From Schistosoma haematobium (Eukaryota; Platyhelminthes; Trematoda; Strigeidida; Schistosomatidae), in contig NC_067198.1 in the NCBI RefSeq assembly GCF_000699445.3, forward strand, positions 29,825,536 through 29,889,535: a DNA stretch of 64,000 nt. The letters run 5' to 3'. The translations under genes and the position numbers were made by a program. Each line of letters begins with the position of its first letter. The stretch's first letter is position 1. The notes under the pieces were generated by a model, which was not told where the DNA came from, did not search any database, and worked only from the letters and a program-made list of their open reading frames with translations. Shown one piece after another: positions 11,766-22,845 of this stretch.

Positions 11766-13160
11766 TTATGAAGAAAGTAAAAGAAGGTTACAGCAGGATC
11801 GCCACTGGCTTCTATTCTGAGCCATATCTGATAACGTCTCTAGCCACTGTGTAGCACCATCTCTCGGACCCCAACCAGGAAGTCGTGAAGGACCAACAGA
11901 AGCCAGTCCTTTGCAGCTTTCTTTCATGCCACGACACCATGTCATGCACTGACCACCTCTCCGCTTTTTCCAACCAGTCCCAGAGTCGGCAAATAATGCA
12001 CGACGTGGAATTCTCTGGGACGACATTCGGAGAACATGTCCAAGCCACAGAAGTCGGTGTTTCAAGATGGTGACACCAATTGAATTATCATCTCTGTGCC
12101 CGAACACACGATGCCGAACCTCTGCATTACTGACATGTTGTTGCCACTGAATGTCAGCAATCCTTCGGAGACAGCGATGATCGAACACAGAGAGTCGTCT
12201 AACGTCCTCAACTCGGAGAGACCAGGTTTCACAAGCATAGAGCAAAACTGCTTTCACCGACGCGTTGTAGATCCGACCTTTTACAGCCAGACTAACATCA
12301 CGAAGGCGCCAAAGATGGCCCAGATTGGCATAAGCCGCTCTGGCTTTCACTATACGTGCATTGATCTCATCACTCACACCCCCACCAGCACTTATGCAGC
12401 TACCCAGATACACGAACTTCTCGACTACGTCTATCTGCTCACCATCCAGGGTGAGTACAGGATTGGAATCCTGCCAGTCTTGTAGAAGTACTTTGCACTT
12501 CGAAGGTGCAAAGCACATACCATACCTACGGACACTGATTGCCAACTGATTAAGTGCGGATTGCATGCCTTGGGCATTATCACACAGTAAGACAATATCG
12601 TCCGCATACTCAAGGTCGAGAAGTCTTTCTCCAGGCAACAGATCCACACCACCATTACTTACATTCATCAGAGCTGTTTCCAGAATGTCATCGATGGCAA
12701 AGTTGAAGAGGAATGGTGAGATTGGGCAACCCTGCCTAACCCCACTGCTCGAATGGAACAATGGAGAGAGGTGGTTGTATGCCCTCACTCTGCCTGAGGT
12801 GTTTGTATATAGGGCTTTTAGGATGTTAATAAACTTCTCAGGCACACTCTTCTTCAATAGACAATCACAGAGAACAGTCCTGTCCAACGAATCGAAGGCA
12901 GCCCTGATGTCAAGAAACACTACGATTGTTGGCCTTTGATAAGAATGGCGATGTTCTAACATTTGGCGGAGGGTGAAGATATGATCAATACATCCTCGAC
13001 CAGAACGAAACCCAGCCTGCTCCTCGCGAGTCAATCTTTCTCGGGTTTTGAACAACCTACGAAGTATGACGGAAGCCAATAGCTTGGACGCAATCGGAAG
13101 TAGACTTATCCCCGATAGTTGTTGCAGGAACGACGTGAACCCTTTTAAAGATAGGGACAA
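11766..13160 (-). pseudogene. Reverse transcriptase of the nested family A element
   Basis: A 464-codon open frame with an intact-looking reverse transcriptase: Q-A-G-F-R-S-G-R-G-C-I-D-H, F-L-D-I-R-A-A-F-D-S-L-D (motif A), S-G-V-R-Q-G-C-P-I-S-P-F (motif B), Y-A-D-D (motif C, 12,597-12,608), then F-V-Y-L-G-S-C-I-S and a C-terminal region with C-E-T-W, D-H-R-C-L-R-R-I-A and W-L-G-H-V-L-R-M. All catalytic Asp are present. The first residues (before S-G-I-S-L-L-P-I-A) belong to a shifted frame; the true upstream part is in 13,057-14,226. It was once a single polyprotein. Confidence 0.8.
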
Positions 13161-14226
13161 CTATCGACTCATTCCATGACGTTGGTACACTCTCTAGTTC
13201 CCAAACCTTGGTAAACAACGTCGTCAATTCCTTAGTCAAAAAGTCACCACCATCTTTAAAAAGAGCCGGAGGTAAGTCATCTGGGCCAGGTGATTTGTAA
13301 CGCTTGAAGAGTTGGAGTTCCTTGCGGACTTCCTCCTCGTTTGGTGGATCAGTCGTCACCGGCCATGGAGGGCAGGACAGTCTGACCGATGTTGCCGGAG
13401 CAGCAGGCCAATTGAACTGCCCTTCGAAAAATTCTGCCCATCGTCCAAGACGTCGATGGATGTTAGTGATTGGCATCCGATCATCCTCGTAGATTGTTTC
13501 ACTCACACCAGACTTCTTGCTGCCAGTGGCTCGGATGAGCTGGAAGAGCTTCCGGTAGTTACCAGATGCAGCTGCTGCTTCCAGCTCATTAGCACGCTTC
13601 GACCACCAGGCTTCTCGGTCCTTACGCAAGCTTTGCCCAATTTCCTTACGTAACATCCTTCGTTTATGGTAAAACTCACGGTCACCCGGAGTAGACCGAC
13701 GGGCTTCAATGAGTTGTAAGGAACCAGAAGAAACCCAGTGCTTAAAAGCGGGACGTTTCGCAAACCCACAACTGACTGTTCCCGCCATTTTCATGGCGTC
13801 ATGCAATTGCAACCAATGCTCATCTATACTTTTCGGTGAAGTGGTAGCTAGCCTAGAGGCTAGCTCGGTTCGATACTTACTTGCAACAGAAGTTGCAACC
13901 AGCTTGCTAACATCAATCTTTTGCTGGCGGTCACTTCGTTGTCCACTGAAAAGTAAGGCAAGATTGGCGCAGACCAAGGCGTGGTCACAGTCCAGATAGG
14001 TACTCCAAAAGGAGCGGCAGTCTTGTACACAACCACGCCAGCGGTAGCTCATCGCGATGTGATCAATCTGAGTCCAGGCTTGAGATGCAGAGGGAGGACG
14101 CCAGGTGGCACATCGGCGATGACTGTGCCGAAAGTTAGTGCTAGCCAGAAACAGGTTGTGGTCTGTGCAGTTGCAGTAGACGGTCCCCGTTATCTGTCCT
14201 GCGACCAACGAGTCCCCATCGGCCAC
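13057..14226 (-). pseudogene. Endonuclease C-terminus, linker and reverse transcriptase N-terminus of the nested family A element
   Basis: The frame starts inside the APE endonuclease: T-D-H-N-L-F-L-A-S-T-N-F and T-W-R-P-P...W-T-Q-I-D-H-I-A-M-S. It runs through D-C-D-H-A-L-V (the S/D-H motif) and a basic linker with W-W-S-K-R to G-P-D-D-L-P-P-A-L-F-K-D-G-G and S-I-V-V-P-I-F-K. It then shifts frame at about 13,150, where the 11,766-13,160 frame takes over. The first residues up to about 14,170 are out of frame: a frameshift separates them from the endonuclease N-terminus upstream. Confidence 0.75.
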
Positions 14227-14753
14227 CTAAACGACTCTCTTCTGTGCCTAGACGCCCGACCTGAGCATTCAAGTCTCCGGCTAGTACTACAATATCTGTC
14301 GAACGCACTTTCTGGAGAATAACAGTTAACTGGTGGTAAAACTCATCCTTGATTGCATCCGGGCTGCAATCTGTCGGGGCATAGGCGGAGATAACGAAAA
14401 GACATCGTTTCTAACGCCGATTTCTTCTCACTTTGATGGAACTTTCTAATCTAACAGCACATAACCGAATGTTAATGGGGATCCAATCGATTAGTGCTGC
14501 CTTAGCTCTAGCGTTTAGTGCGACACCAACGCCAGCAAGACCAGACGAAGATACCATAGGGTCTCCGGATAAGCGCACGTAGAACAAGCTTTTTGAAGCG
14601 ACTGGTGGAGAGAGAATATGTAGTACTTCACCAGAGTCTTGAAAACGGGTCTCAGATAGGCAGCTAGCCCTATCTGTTATCCGACCTGCATAAGTGTGCG
14701 AACGTTGAAGGCAGCCAGTTTGAATGGTGCACGTGGTTTCAGAAAAACTGCTT
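14227..14753 (-). pseudogene. Endonuclease N-terminal part of the nested family A element (frameshifted)
   Basis: Translation in shifting frames gives F-K-L-A-A-F-N-V-R-T-L (start of the fold, catalytic Asn), L-S-E-T-R-F-Q-D (catalytic Glu, shifted frame), S-A-Y-A-P-T-D-C-S and V-L-A-G-D-L-N-A-Q-V-G (catalytic Asp/Asn). Comparison with 16,330-17,037 shows a deletion of about 15-20 codons between the first two motifs and an in-frame stop near 14,400. No continuous frame remains. Confidence 0.65.
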
Positions 14754-14876
14754 CAGTACTCATATTCGATGGTAACATACAATTTTCGACCGGACAGTGA
14801 CTCGAGAACGTTTAGATACAGTCGAATTTCCACCAAAGACGAGCCGCTGTATAAGTATAAAAGAGGGTGAATAATG

Positions 14877-14879
14877 TGG

Positions 14880-14951
<72 letters not shown>
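14877..14951. repeat. (AAT)n/(ATT)n microsatellite
   Basis: About 25 nearly perfect AAT units on the plus strand, then imperfect units to about 15,000. It lies within what appears to be the 5' UTR of the nested family A element. Confidence 0.9.
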
Positions 14952-14952
<1 letters not shown>

Positions 14953-15470
14953 CAATAATAGTAATAATAATAGTATTAATAATGACAATAATAGTAATGT
15001 TAATTATTTGAATCGATCGATTGTTTTTCGGAACGAGAAAAGTAGTTGCCATAGACATAGAGTTCATCGTTTTTGTGTGGGCTGTGATACTGCTCGGGTG
15101 CCCAAACCGAAGCAGGTGGCTATCTTAGGGGCCACTCCCCGAGCCTTTGACCTAAAGGTCTAACCCACAAGGTAGTGGAGCATCGTAAGGAGATGCAATC
15201 CCATGGTAGCCGGTGACCAAAGATTGGTTCATACGCCATTTGTTCCCGCAGGATACTGGAGCCCATGTGCACCATTGGTTTGTGATCCGGTTAAAGCGCC
15301 GGACATTCGCTTTTCGTCCTCTCATTTTCGTAAACAACACCCCCGCCACGAGAAGGCAATGAGTAGGACTTCCCTGGCAGAGGCTGTATACGCGCGGCCG
15401 TGCGAGAGTATTTCGAGAGGGAGAGCGGGCTCACCCCACTCTCGGCCGTACCAGGGCATTCGGGGGCTTA

Positions 15471-16320
15471 TTGGGACGATAAGTGATTGGGACCAGTCAG
15501 ATGGAATAACGTCTAACTCCCAGATCTTAGCTAAAATATTAGTCAACCTAATCGCTAAAATTGGACCACCATCCTTGAAGACTTCTGGAGCCAATCCATC
15601 TGGACCAGCTGCCCTTCCTCGTTTCAGATTAACTATAGCCTTTTGAACTTCAGCAAGAGTTGGGGGACCTACTTCAATGTTCCATTCACACTGTCTGGGA
15701 ATGGAGGGTAGTTGTAGAGTAGCTGAAGGCCAGCTGAACTGTTCTCTGAAATGTTCCGCCCATCGTTCTAAACGCCTGGACTGGGAGCAGATGAGAGTAT
15801 CGTCTTTTTCCGAAATGGTCTCACTTACACTTGACTTATTAATTCCAGTTTCTTTTATTAGTCTGTAAAGCTGTCTTGTGTTCCCCATAGTCGCCGCCTT
15901 TTCCATCTCTTTTGCTTTCATTGCCCACCACTGCTCACGGTCGTTTCTTAGACTTTTCCTTAACCTAGATCTGATTTGTTTACGCTTTTCATCATGTTCA
16001 GAACCTGATGGGACGAGTTTACGAGAATCCATCAGTGTGATAGACCTTGAAGAAATCCATTGGTTCTTTGTAACCCTGTGGTTTAAATCACTGATATGTG
16101 TCACTGCTGTTTCCACAGCTGTTTGTATGGCTTTCCAAGCAACAACTGGGTCAACCTCGTTTTCAAAACTACCTAATTGTGACCTCAGTTGTTCCTGGAA
16201 CCTATTTTTGGTTTTCTCGTTACTCAACTCAGTTCTAATGGGTCTTTTTAATGTGGCGTTTTTGCGTCCAGTGAGGCGCAAGCAGATGCGTGCCCGTACT
16301 AGGGCATGGTCGGAGTCCAA
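15471..16320 (-). pseudogene. Linker and reverse transcriptase N-terminus, split family A element
   Basis: Reads D-S-D-H-A-L-V-R-A-R (endonuclease end), then a charged linker with R-N-D-R-E-Q-W-W-A-M-K and L-E-R-W-A-E-H-F-R-E-Q-F, then A-A-G-P-D-G-L-A-P-E-V-F-K-D-G-G and I-W-E-L-D-V-I-P-S-D-W. The open frame continues to 15,322, but residues beyond S-L-I-V-P-I are the nested element's 5' UTR read by chance. Confidence 0.75.
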
Positions 16321-16329
16321 GCAGGTACT

Positions 16330-17037
16330 CTAGAATGAGCGACAATCTTCTACCGACCCTCTCCAACGATGACTGATGGCAATATAGTCTATTTGAGTCC
16401 ATCGTTGATTTGGTGTAGGGGGTCGCCATGTTAGACGATGTCTCTCCTTATGATTAAAATTTGTGTTTGCTAAAAATAAGCGATTGTCTGAGCACAGTTG
16501 CAGCAGACGGTCACCATTATCTGTTCGCTGTGCCGGAATGCTGAAATATCCACCTAAATGCCTTTCTGTTTGGTTTAAGCTACCTATCTGAGCATTAAAT
16601 TCACCCCCTACGAGTACTATGTCTGAGCGTTTAGCTTTCTGAAGAAGTTCAGATAGCTTTCTGTAAAATTCATCTTTCACATCATCTGAGCTGCAGTCAG
16701 TGGGAGCGTAGGCAGAAACGACAAAAAGGCAACGACATGTGTCCCTATCCTTCCGAGTTCTTACGGAGCCGTTTAACTGAACAGAATATAAACGACTGTT
16801 AACGGGGATCCACTCTAGCAATGCTTGTTCCGCCCTCATGCTTAGTGCTATGCCTACACCTGCCAGTCCACGAGAACTTGCTATCGGGTCACCAGATACA
16901 TGGAGGGTGTATCTCGTTGGCTCTCCGTCTTGCCGAGGTGAGGTCAAGTGATTGACCACACTAGGATCCTGTATGCGTGTTTCAGAGACACAACATGCAT
17001 CAATGGTATGAGATTCTAGGGTTCTAGCCAAGGACAC
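16330..17037 (-). pseudogene. APE-type endonuclease of the split family A element
   Basis: A 235-codon frame with S-E-T-R-I-Q-D (catalytic Glu), G-L-A-G-V-G-I-A-L, V-S-A-Y-A-P-T-D-C-S, L-V-G-G-E-F-N-A-Q-I-G (usual G-D-F-N has become G-E-F-N) and T-W-R-P-P...W-T-Q-I-D-Y-I-A-I-S. It ends at TAG (16,330-16,332), where the nested copy has Trp; past that stop the same frame continues as 16,320-15,471. The upstream A-F-N-V-R-T-L motif lies just before the annotated start (about 17,075-17,040), so the real domain is longer. Confidence 0.75.
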
Positions 17038-17815
17038 CTGTTGACCGATTTGACATAGGGTGCGTACGTTGAAGGCCCCAATGTGTAGTTTGGAGCGAGG
17101 TTTCAGTAGACCTGGGACAGAGTTTTGAGCACTAGAATCGTTGGCTATGGTGACACTTGAGGAGGAAGCCGAAAAAGGAAGTTTAGAGGTGAAAGTCGAT
17201 GTAGGAGGAATAACAGAAGGTGAAGACGGAGGTTGATTATGAGTACAGTGATCTTGAGTGCTGTTAGAGGTATGAGGGCGGTTATCACTTCCCGGTTGCC
17301 CACACCGTGGAAGGGTTCTTCTGGAGGTACCTTGAAAGGAAATTGGATTAGAGGTGGTCTTAGTGACCTGACAGCGTGACCCCAGTGCCCAAGGGACAAC
17401 TGCTTGAGGTCAGTCACACACGATCTTTTTATGAGTAATTTTTGTGTTAGCTCCGTACTTTTTGGGACCTTACCGCCGGAGACGGATATCCGTGGGATAA
17501 GGCAAGGTGTGCATCTTTAGGGTCGAACTTTTCTAACCCCACCCCTCCTTGTGGGAAGGCAGCATCGTTGTCATGCTGGTTGTCTGAAGGAAACACCTTA
17601 CTGCTGTCACACCTCTGTACAGTCAGCAGTACGACTTCGCCTTCGGACCTTGGGTTTGTTGCTTTTAGTCTTACCGCCCTTCAACCGACCTGTCTGACAT
17701 GGTAGGACCTTGAGGAACAGTTGTTCCAGCTAGTATAGCTCGGTTGCTTCATCACGATAGGCAAGCCCGACCACCACGTCAAGGTAGCAACAACGGTCGG
17801 GGGATTGTAAGTAAA
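17038..17815 (-). other. 5' leader of the split family A element
   Basis: A G/C-rich leader before the endonuclease. The frame 17,145-17,417 is open but shows only Leu/Pro-rich sequence and no domain, so it is not called as a gene. Confidence 0.5.
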
Positions 17816-20337
17816 ATAAGTTTGAATAAAAAATAACCCCGAGATGGTGAAAATCTCAATCTGAGTTGTGTTTTTTTCGAATTCACTCTACAAAAGAGAT
17901 ATGCGTGATAAAGATGGACAATTTTGTCAAAATCAATATTTCATAATTTTCTGACATGATAAGTGGTACATTGTTTCTATCGATTTTTCTGCAATCCTGC
18001 AAGCATATTTTGATTTTCACAGTTTGTTTGCTGACTAATTTTGTTTACTGTATTTTAATTTATAGAAATCTTTAAGGAAACTTTTCCTTCTTATTATTTT
18101 ACTAATGTCTAGAATTTGAATACCTCACTAGAATGGACTTTTTAAAAGCTATTCTAAATAATGTTGTTCAATATTAGTCTAAACATTGTCATTTTCCCAG
18201 TTGGACACAGTTTTAGTGGCTTCAAGAGAACATAACTAGTTGTATATTTGTTTTCATTACAATATAATCTTTAGGTGTATGTTAATTATAAATTGATTCT
18301 TTTCATGTTTATTGTATATATAACTATCTGTAAACTGTTACTACTGGGTTATAGTAAGTGGTAAAAAGAATTCAGTCTGAATCAGTCTTGATTGTAATAA
18401 CTATTAAACAGTGAATTAATTGGTCATGATTTCTTCAATGTTAATCAATACACAATTCTTTGACTAATACTGAAGAGAAATTGTTTTTTTGTCTTCTTTT
18501 AGATTCGATAGTGTCATATCTTCTGTTTCAGATAAACAAGATGGCAGTTTATAAGATCTTGACAGTATTGAGTAGGGGATTTCGTTAAGATCAGGATATT
18601 TATAGTGATTTTTGTAATGCCCACATGAGATTATTCTAGCTTCTGAATTGGTGAATGATTTTTTATCACGTTGGTTATTCTATAAACCATATATTTGAAC
18701 TTTTTAAATGTTCACTTTTAACCCTGAACGTTTTTATATATGGGTGGATGAAAGTATGAATGTATCTATCTGCTTAAGTGTACTTCGTACATCGCACATA
18801 AAAACTGAGCTGATGTGTTACCAAATTACACGCTCTATTTATTCACCGTAAATCTTGCCATTTATCTGGCGCTTAATATTGAAATATACAAAATATGCGT
18901 ATTCTAAACTCTTCTTTATATTAGATTTTTATTCCTACTTTGTACTAACGTGATCATTTGACAGAATAGTGTAATATCGGTTGCTATGTTAAACCAACAC
19001 AGCATATTCGAGCTTCCGGACAAGCCAATGTATTCATTCTACTTGAGATACATTTTGACCTAGTTAATTACTCGCTTATCAACCTTGACTGTTTTTATAT
19101 AAGCGTATGCAAGTGCATTTCTTATCATATTCGTTACATGTCTGTAACTATAAATATCGATTAAGGCTTGGTTAAATAGAATTAGCTTATATTCCCTCTC
19201 CACCGCGCATGATTTCGCATCGTTTCTTCGATCGTTTGTCTAGATCAATGATTGCATAAAATATACATATTCGAAATCCAATCTTGGATATGACTTATTT
19301 AATTCCGTTATTCACTAACGCGAGTTAAGTCGATGGTTATATACGAGGGTAACCAGGATGTATATTTTGACAGCAATCATTCGATAACAATCAGAAACGA
19401 TCTATTTGGAATCAGATCCCAAGCCACTAAAATATATACGAAGTTAATTAAGATCTATATTTTTTCACTAACATCACTAAGTGCTATCGAAATGTATATG
19501 TTTAAAGTAGGATGGTTTGACGAAATAATTGAAATTTTCATATGAATGCAACAATTAAACAAGATTATATAAATGTTTACATCTTGAAAACAATAGGTTA
19601 AGTTCTGTCGGAACTGGACGTTTCCTCAATATCAAGTCCATGTTTCATACAAACACACCAAATTCAAAATTCTCAGGTATTGTCTTCTGTTAATCTCTTG
19701 GTGTCAGTCTACTTATTTGGAATTCCTAATACAAATAGTAACTGTAATTGGTGTCACAATACTGACTGATTTACTTAAATTTGGTAAATTGACTACCAAT
19801 ATATAGCTGTGCAAAATCACCGACCACCCAGAATGATCATTCCAGGATCAGAATATTCTCATTTTAAAACTATATTTAGTTAAGAAGTAATATCTCTTCC
19901 GTATAATGAATGTAAACTATAACTCCAAAAGAGTTTTCATATGACCTTTTTTGAGACGTAGATAAGACATCAATGTAATAAAGCAAATTTTTGTTCCAAT
20001 AAACTATGAAAGTCTCTAACTCAATGAGTTACCTCATCCAAATGTTTTATTACATATTTCTGGAGGCTGTTTATATTCCTGTTGTATACTGGTGTATTAA
20101 TAACGGAATTTCTGAACTAATTAGGTATTAAACCTAACATGAATTGGTTCACACTGAACACTATCTGGAATAGCTATAGAAAATACCAGAGATTACCACA
20201 ATAAAATTGTGACATTTCAATAAAACATACGTAATATAATTATGATTTAAACTGTGACAAAGAATCAACATATATTCAATCAATAAATCCACTAAGAACG
20301 GATAATTCTTTTTACAAAATTCTGCTAATAATAGGTT
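17816..20337. other. AT-rich intergenic DNA
   Basis: No gene, RNA or repeat that I can support. Open frames of about 70 codons lack any motif. Confidence 0.5.
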
Positions 20338-22845
20338 GAAATACTTACAGCTGTTACACTTCGTAGAGGAACATAGGCCGCACATCAGCACTCTCCATAC
20401 AACTCTATTCTGAAAAATCCTTTCCAGTTACTATTCACCCTTTTCATGTCTGCTTCCGATTCCCAATGCAGTGTGTTTTTCGGCCTGCCACTTTTCAGTT
20501 TCCGTTCAGAATTCCACGTTAGGGCTCTCCTCGTGATGCAGTTTGATGATTTCCGTAATGTCTATCCTATCCTCTTCCAACGTCTTTTCATAATTTCTTC
20601 CTCAGCTGGAACCTGGTTTTTCTCTCCCACAGTAGGCTGTTGCTGATGATATCCCCCCCAACGAACATTCAGTATCTAATGTGACAATTGTTTATAAATA
20701 CTCGCACATGTTTGACGATGCTTGTAGTAGTTCTCGAAGTTTTAGCTCCCTAAGGTAGAACTGTCTTGAAATTCGTATTGAAGATTCTCACTTTGATATT
20801 GGTTGACAGTTGTTTTGAGCTCTATATGTTCCTCAACTGTAGAAATGCTGCCCTTGCTTTGCTAATCCTCACATTTACATCTACGTCAAACCCTCCTTAT
20901 TCATCGATGGTGTTGACCAGCTACGTGATAGTTTCCACTCCTTCAAATGTTTCTCCATCAAATGTGATTGCATTGGTGTTCTCCGTGTTGTATTTGAGGA
21001 TCTTGATTCTTCCTCTGTTTATGTTGAGGCTCACTGATGTAGAGGCTGCTGCTTCACCAGTTGTCTTCATCTTCATATGCTGGTATGTATGAGATAGAGC
21101 ATCAGCTGGTATATTTCCAGGGCCTGTTGCTTTCTCGTTCTTCATTCGTCTGATGGCCAGTCATCCTGCTATCTTCCATCGTTGTTTGAGTGACATCTAT
21201 AGGAAAGTCTGTGTTTGCTACATCGATATCTGGTGGATCCAATGGAGCTGGTCTATTCCAAATTTCTTCGAATTATTCTACTCATCTTTTCTTCTGTTAA
21301 TGAATCTCGATGATTGTCATGCCTTCTCAGTTCTTGACCGGTCTCTCACGTTTACTAAATTTCCCCGCTAGTTTCTCGTTGTGTCATATAGCTGTCTCAT
21401 ATTTTCTTCTCTTGCATCTGTTTCCGTTGTCGTTGCTAGGTATTCCACGTGTTTCTGATTGTCAGCACTAATGCTTCTGTTCACTTGCTTGTTTGATTCT
21501 CTGTATTCAGCTTGTGCCTTGAATTATTCTGTTCTTGTTCGTCTGTTATTAATTGCTACGCTTTTCTTTTTTCTTTCTCCAATCTTGGCCAGAATTTCCA
21601 TGGAAATCCATTCATTATGATGATGCTTGTTGCGTCTCAGCAACTCCTGACACGTTAATGTTAATGCTTCTTTGACCCCTTTCCAATTATCCTCCACAGT
21701 AGTTTCCTCTACTTTCAGTTGATCCTGTAAGACTTGGAACCTGTTGTTGGGAGTTATCTTGAATCGGTTGAGTTTGGTAGGACCTCGTCGGGAGGCTGTA
21801 TTGAACCTTTATACTGCCATCCCCCCCAGTTGTCAAGTGTTTATTTAGCTTCAGTTTCATCTTGGCCACAACCTGGTGGTGATATGAAGCTATGTCAGCT
21901 CCTCACCTGATTCTCACGTCCTCCCTTGTCCTTCTGAATTTTTTAGTGATACATATATGATCTATCTGGTTCTCCGTGGTATGATGCAGTGAGACACATT
22001 TAAATTTGTGTATGTTTTTGTTTTGAAATATTGTGCCACCTATCACGTCATTCTGGTTCCTTTCTTCTAGTCAGTCCATGTCATCCCATGTTATCTTCAT
22101 ATCCGGTGTTGTCCATTCCGGTTTTTGGCGTTCAGGTCTGCCATCAGAATTGTTATGTTGTTTCCTGCGCACTTCGATATGATCGATTGAAGCCTCAAGT
22201 AGAACTGACATTTATCGTCGTCATTGCTATGATTGGTTTGTGCATAACATTGGATAGCATTCATTGTGAAACGCTCCTACTTTGTTTTGAAAGATGCTTT
22301 GATGATCCTGAATCCATGAGATTTCCTTCCTATAAGTGTGACTCATGCCTCCTCGGACAACATTTCCTTGAGCACCTCTCTGAGTGCGTAGAGCATTTCC
22401 TTCTTCGTGACCACAGTACAGCAGCAGCTCTCCCGTAACTAACCTTTGTTGTCCAGCCTAGGTCTTATGGGTTTCACTGGTTCCGACTTCTACCGAGTTG
22501 TATTTCATAATTTCTACAGCTATTCGGTTGGTCCCTCAGATCGCTTATATTGTACGGATATCCCATGTACCTATGTTGATTGTAGTTCTGGTTGTTAGAG
22601 GGCGCATCGGACTCATAAGTTCTTAAGAATCTGGGCTTTGATCATGAGGCGTAACAATTGTTCTTTGAACTTGGAGTTCAGCGTTTAAATGGCTTTAATT
22701 TGTTTAATCTGATTTTCGTTTATTTAGGTAAGTTGTTTTCTACGGGATGAGGTTGCCGACCCTGTGGCGAACCATCCTCCTTTACCATGGCTTTGAACCG
22801 GCAGCACACCTAAAAGAGCTACAGGTGCAGCTGATAGTTTGAAAT
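20338..22845 (-). mobile_element. RTE-type non-LTR retrotransposon, internally deleted (copy R1)
   Basis: Minus strand: 5' leader (about 22,845-22,640), endonuclease with many breaks (about 22,600-21,850), linker (21,850-21,180), then K-A-T-G-P-G-N-I-P-A-D-A-L-S-H joined directly to T-Y-Q-H-M-K-M-K-T-T-G near 21,095, so the whole reverse transcriptase palm is missing. The C-terminal region follows to the 3' end at 20,338. Against copy R5 (43,100-45,320) about 670 bases are gone, and both breakpoints share a TCNCA(T/C)AC-like string. The endonuclease S-D-H motif reads S-Y-H. Confidence 0.75.

Larger units (their letters stand above)
11590..15470 (-). mobile_element. Near full-length family A non-LTR retrotransposon, nested insertion
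   Basis: In order on the minus strand: 5' UTR from CCCCCGAATGCC (15,470) through an (ATT)n tract (14,877-14,951), APE-type endonuclease (about 14,753-13,980), linker, reverse transcriptase (about 13,350-11,766), then a T-rich 3' UTR to about 11,590. GC content is visibly higher than in flanking host DNA. Frame breaks in the endonuclease and at about 13,100-13,160 make it non-coding today. It sits inside another family A copy, so it is the younger of the two. RTE-like affiliation is inferred from the single-ORF layout and reverse transcriptase motifs. Confidence 0.75.
15471..17815 (-). mobile_element. 5' half of the older, split family A non-LTR retrotransposon
   Basis: The minus strand starts with a G/C-rich 5' UTR (CCCCCGACCGTTGTTGC at 17,815), then APE endonuclease, linker, and the first part of reverse transcriptase ending at S-L-I-V-P-I (about 15,475). 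At 15,470 the sequence changes abruptly into the 5' end of the nested element. The missing 3' half is at 10,030-11,580. Confidence 0.7.

Noticed and set aside
14753..15067. Poly-Ile minus-strand and poly-Asn plus-strand frames
   Set aside because: Translation of the (ATT)n microsatellite within an element leader.
17145..17417. 90-codon Leu/Pro-rich frame as a possible ORF1 protein
   Set aside because: No zinc knuckle, coiled coil or other ORF1 feature; probably leader sequence.
20161..20391. 76-codon frame with C-G-L-C-S at its start
   Set aside because: It overlaps the 3' end of RTE copy R1 on the same strand in a different frame and continues into AT-rich DNA; no domain.
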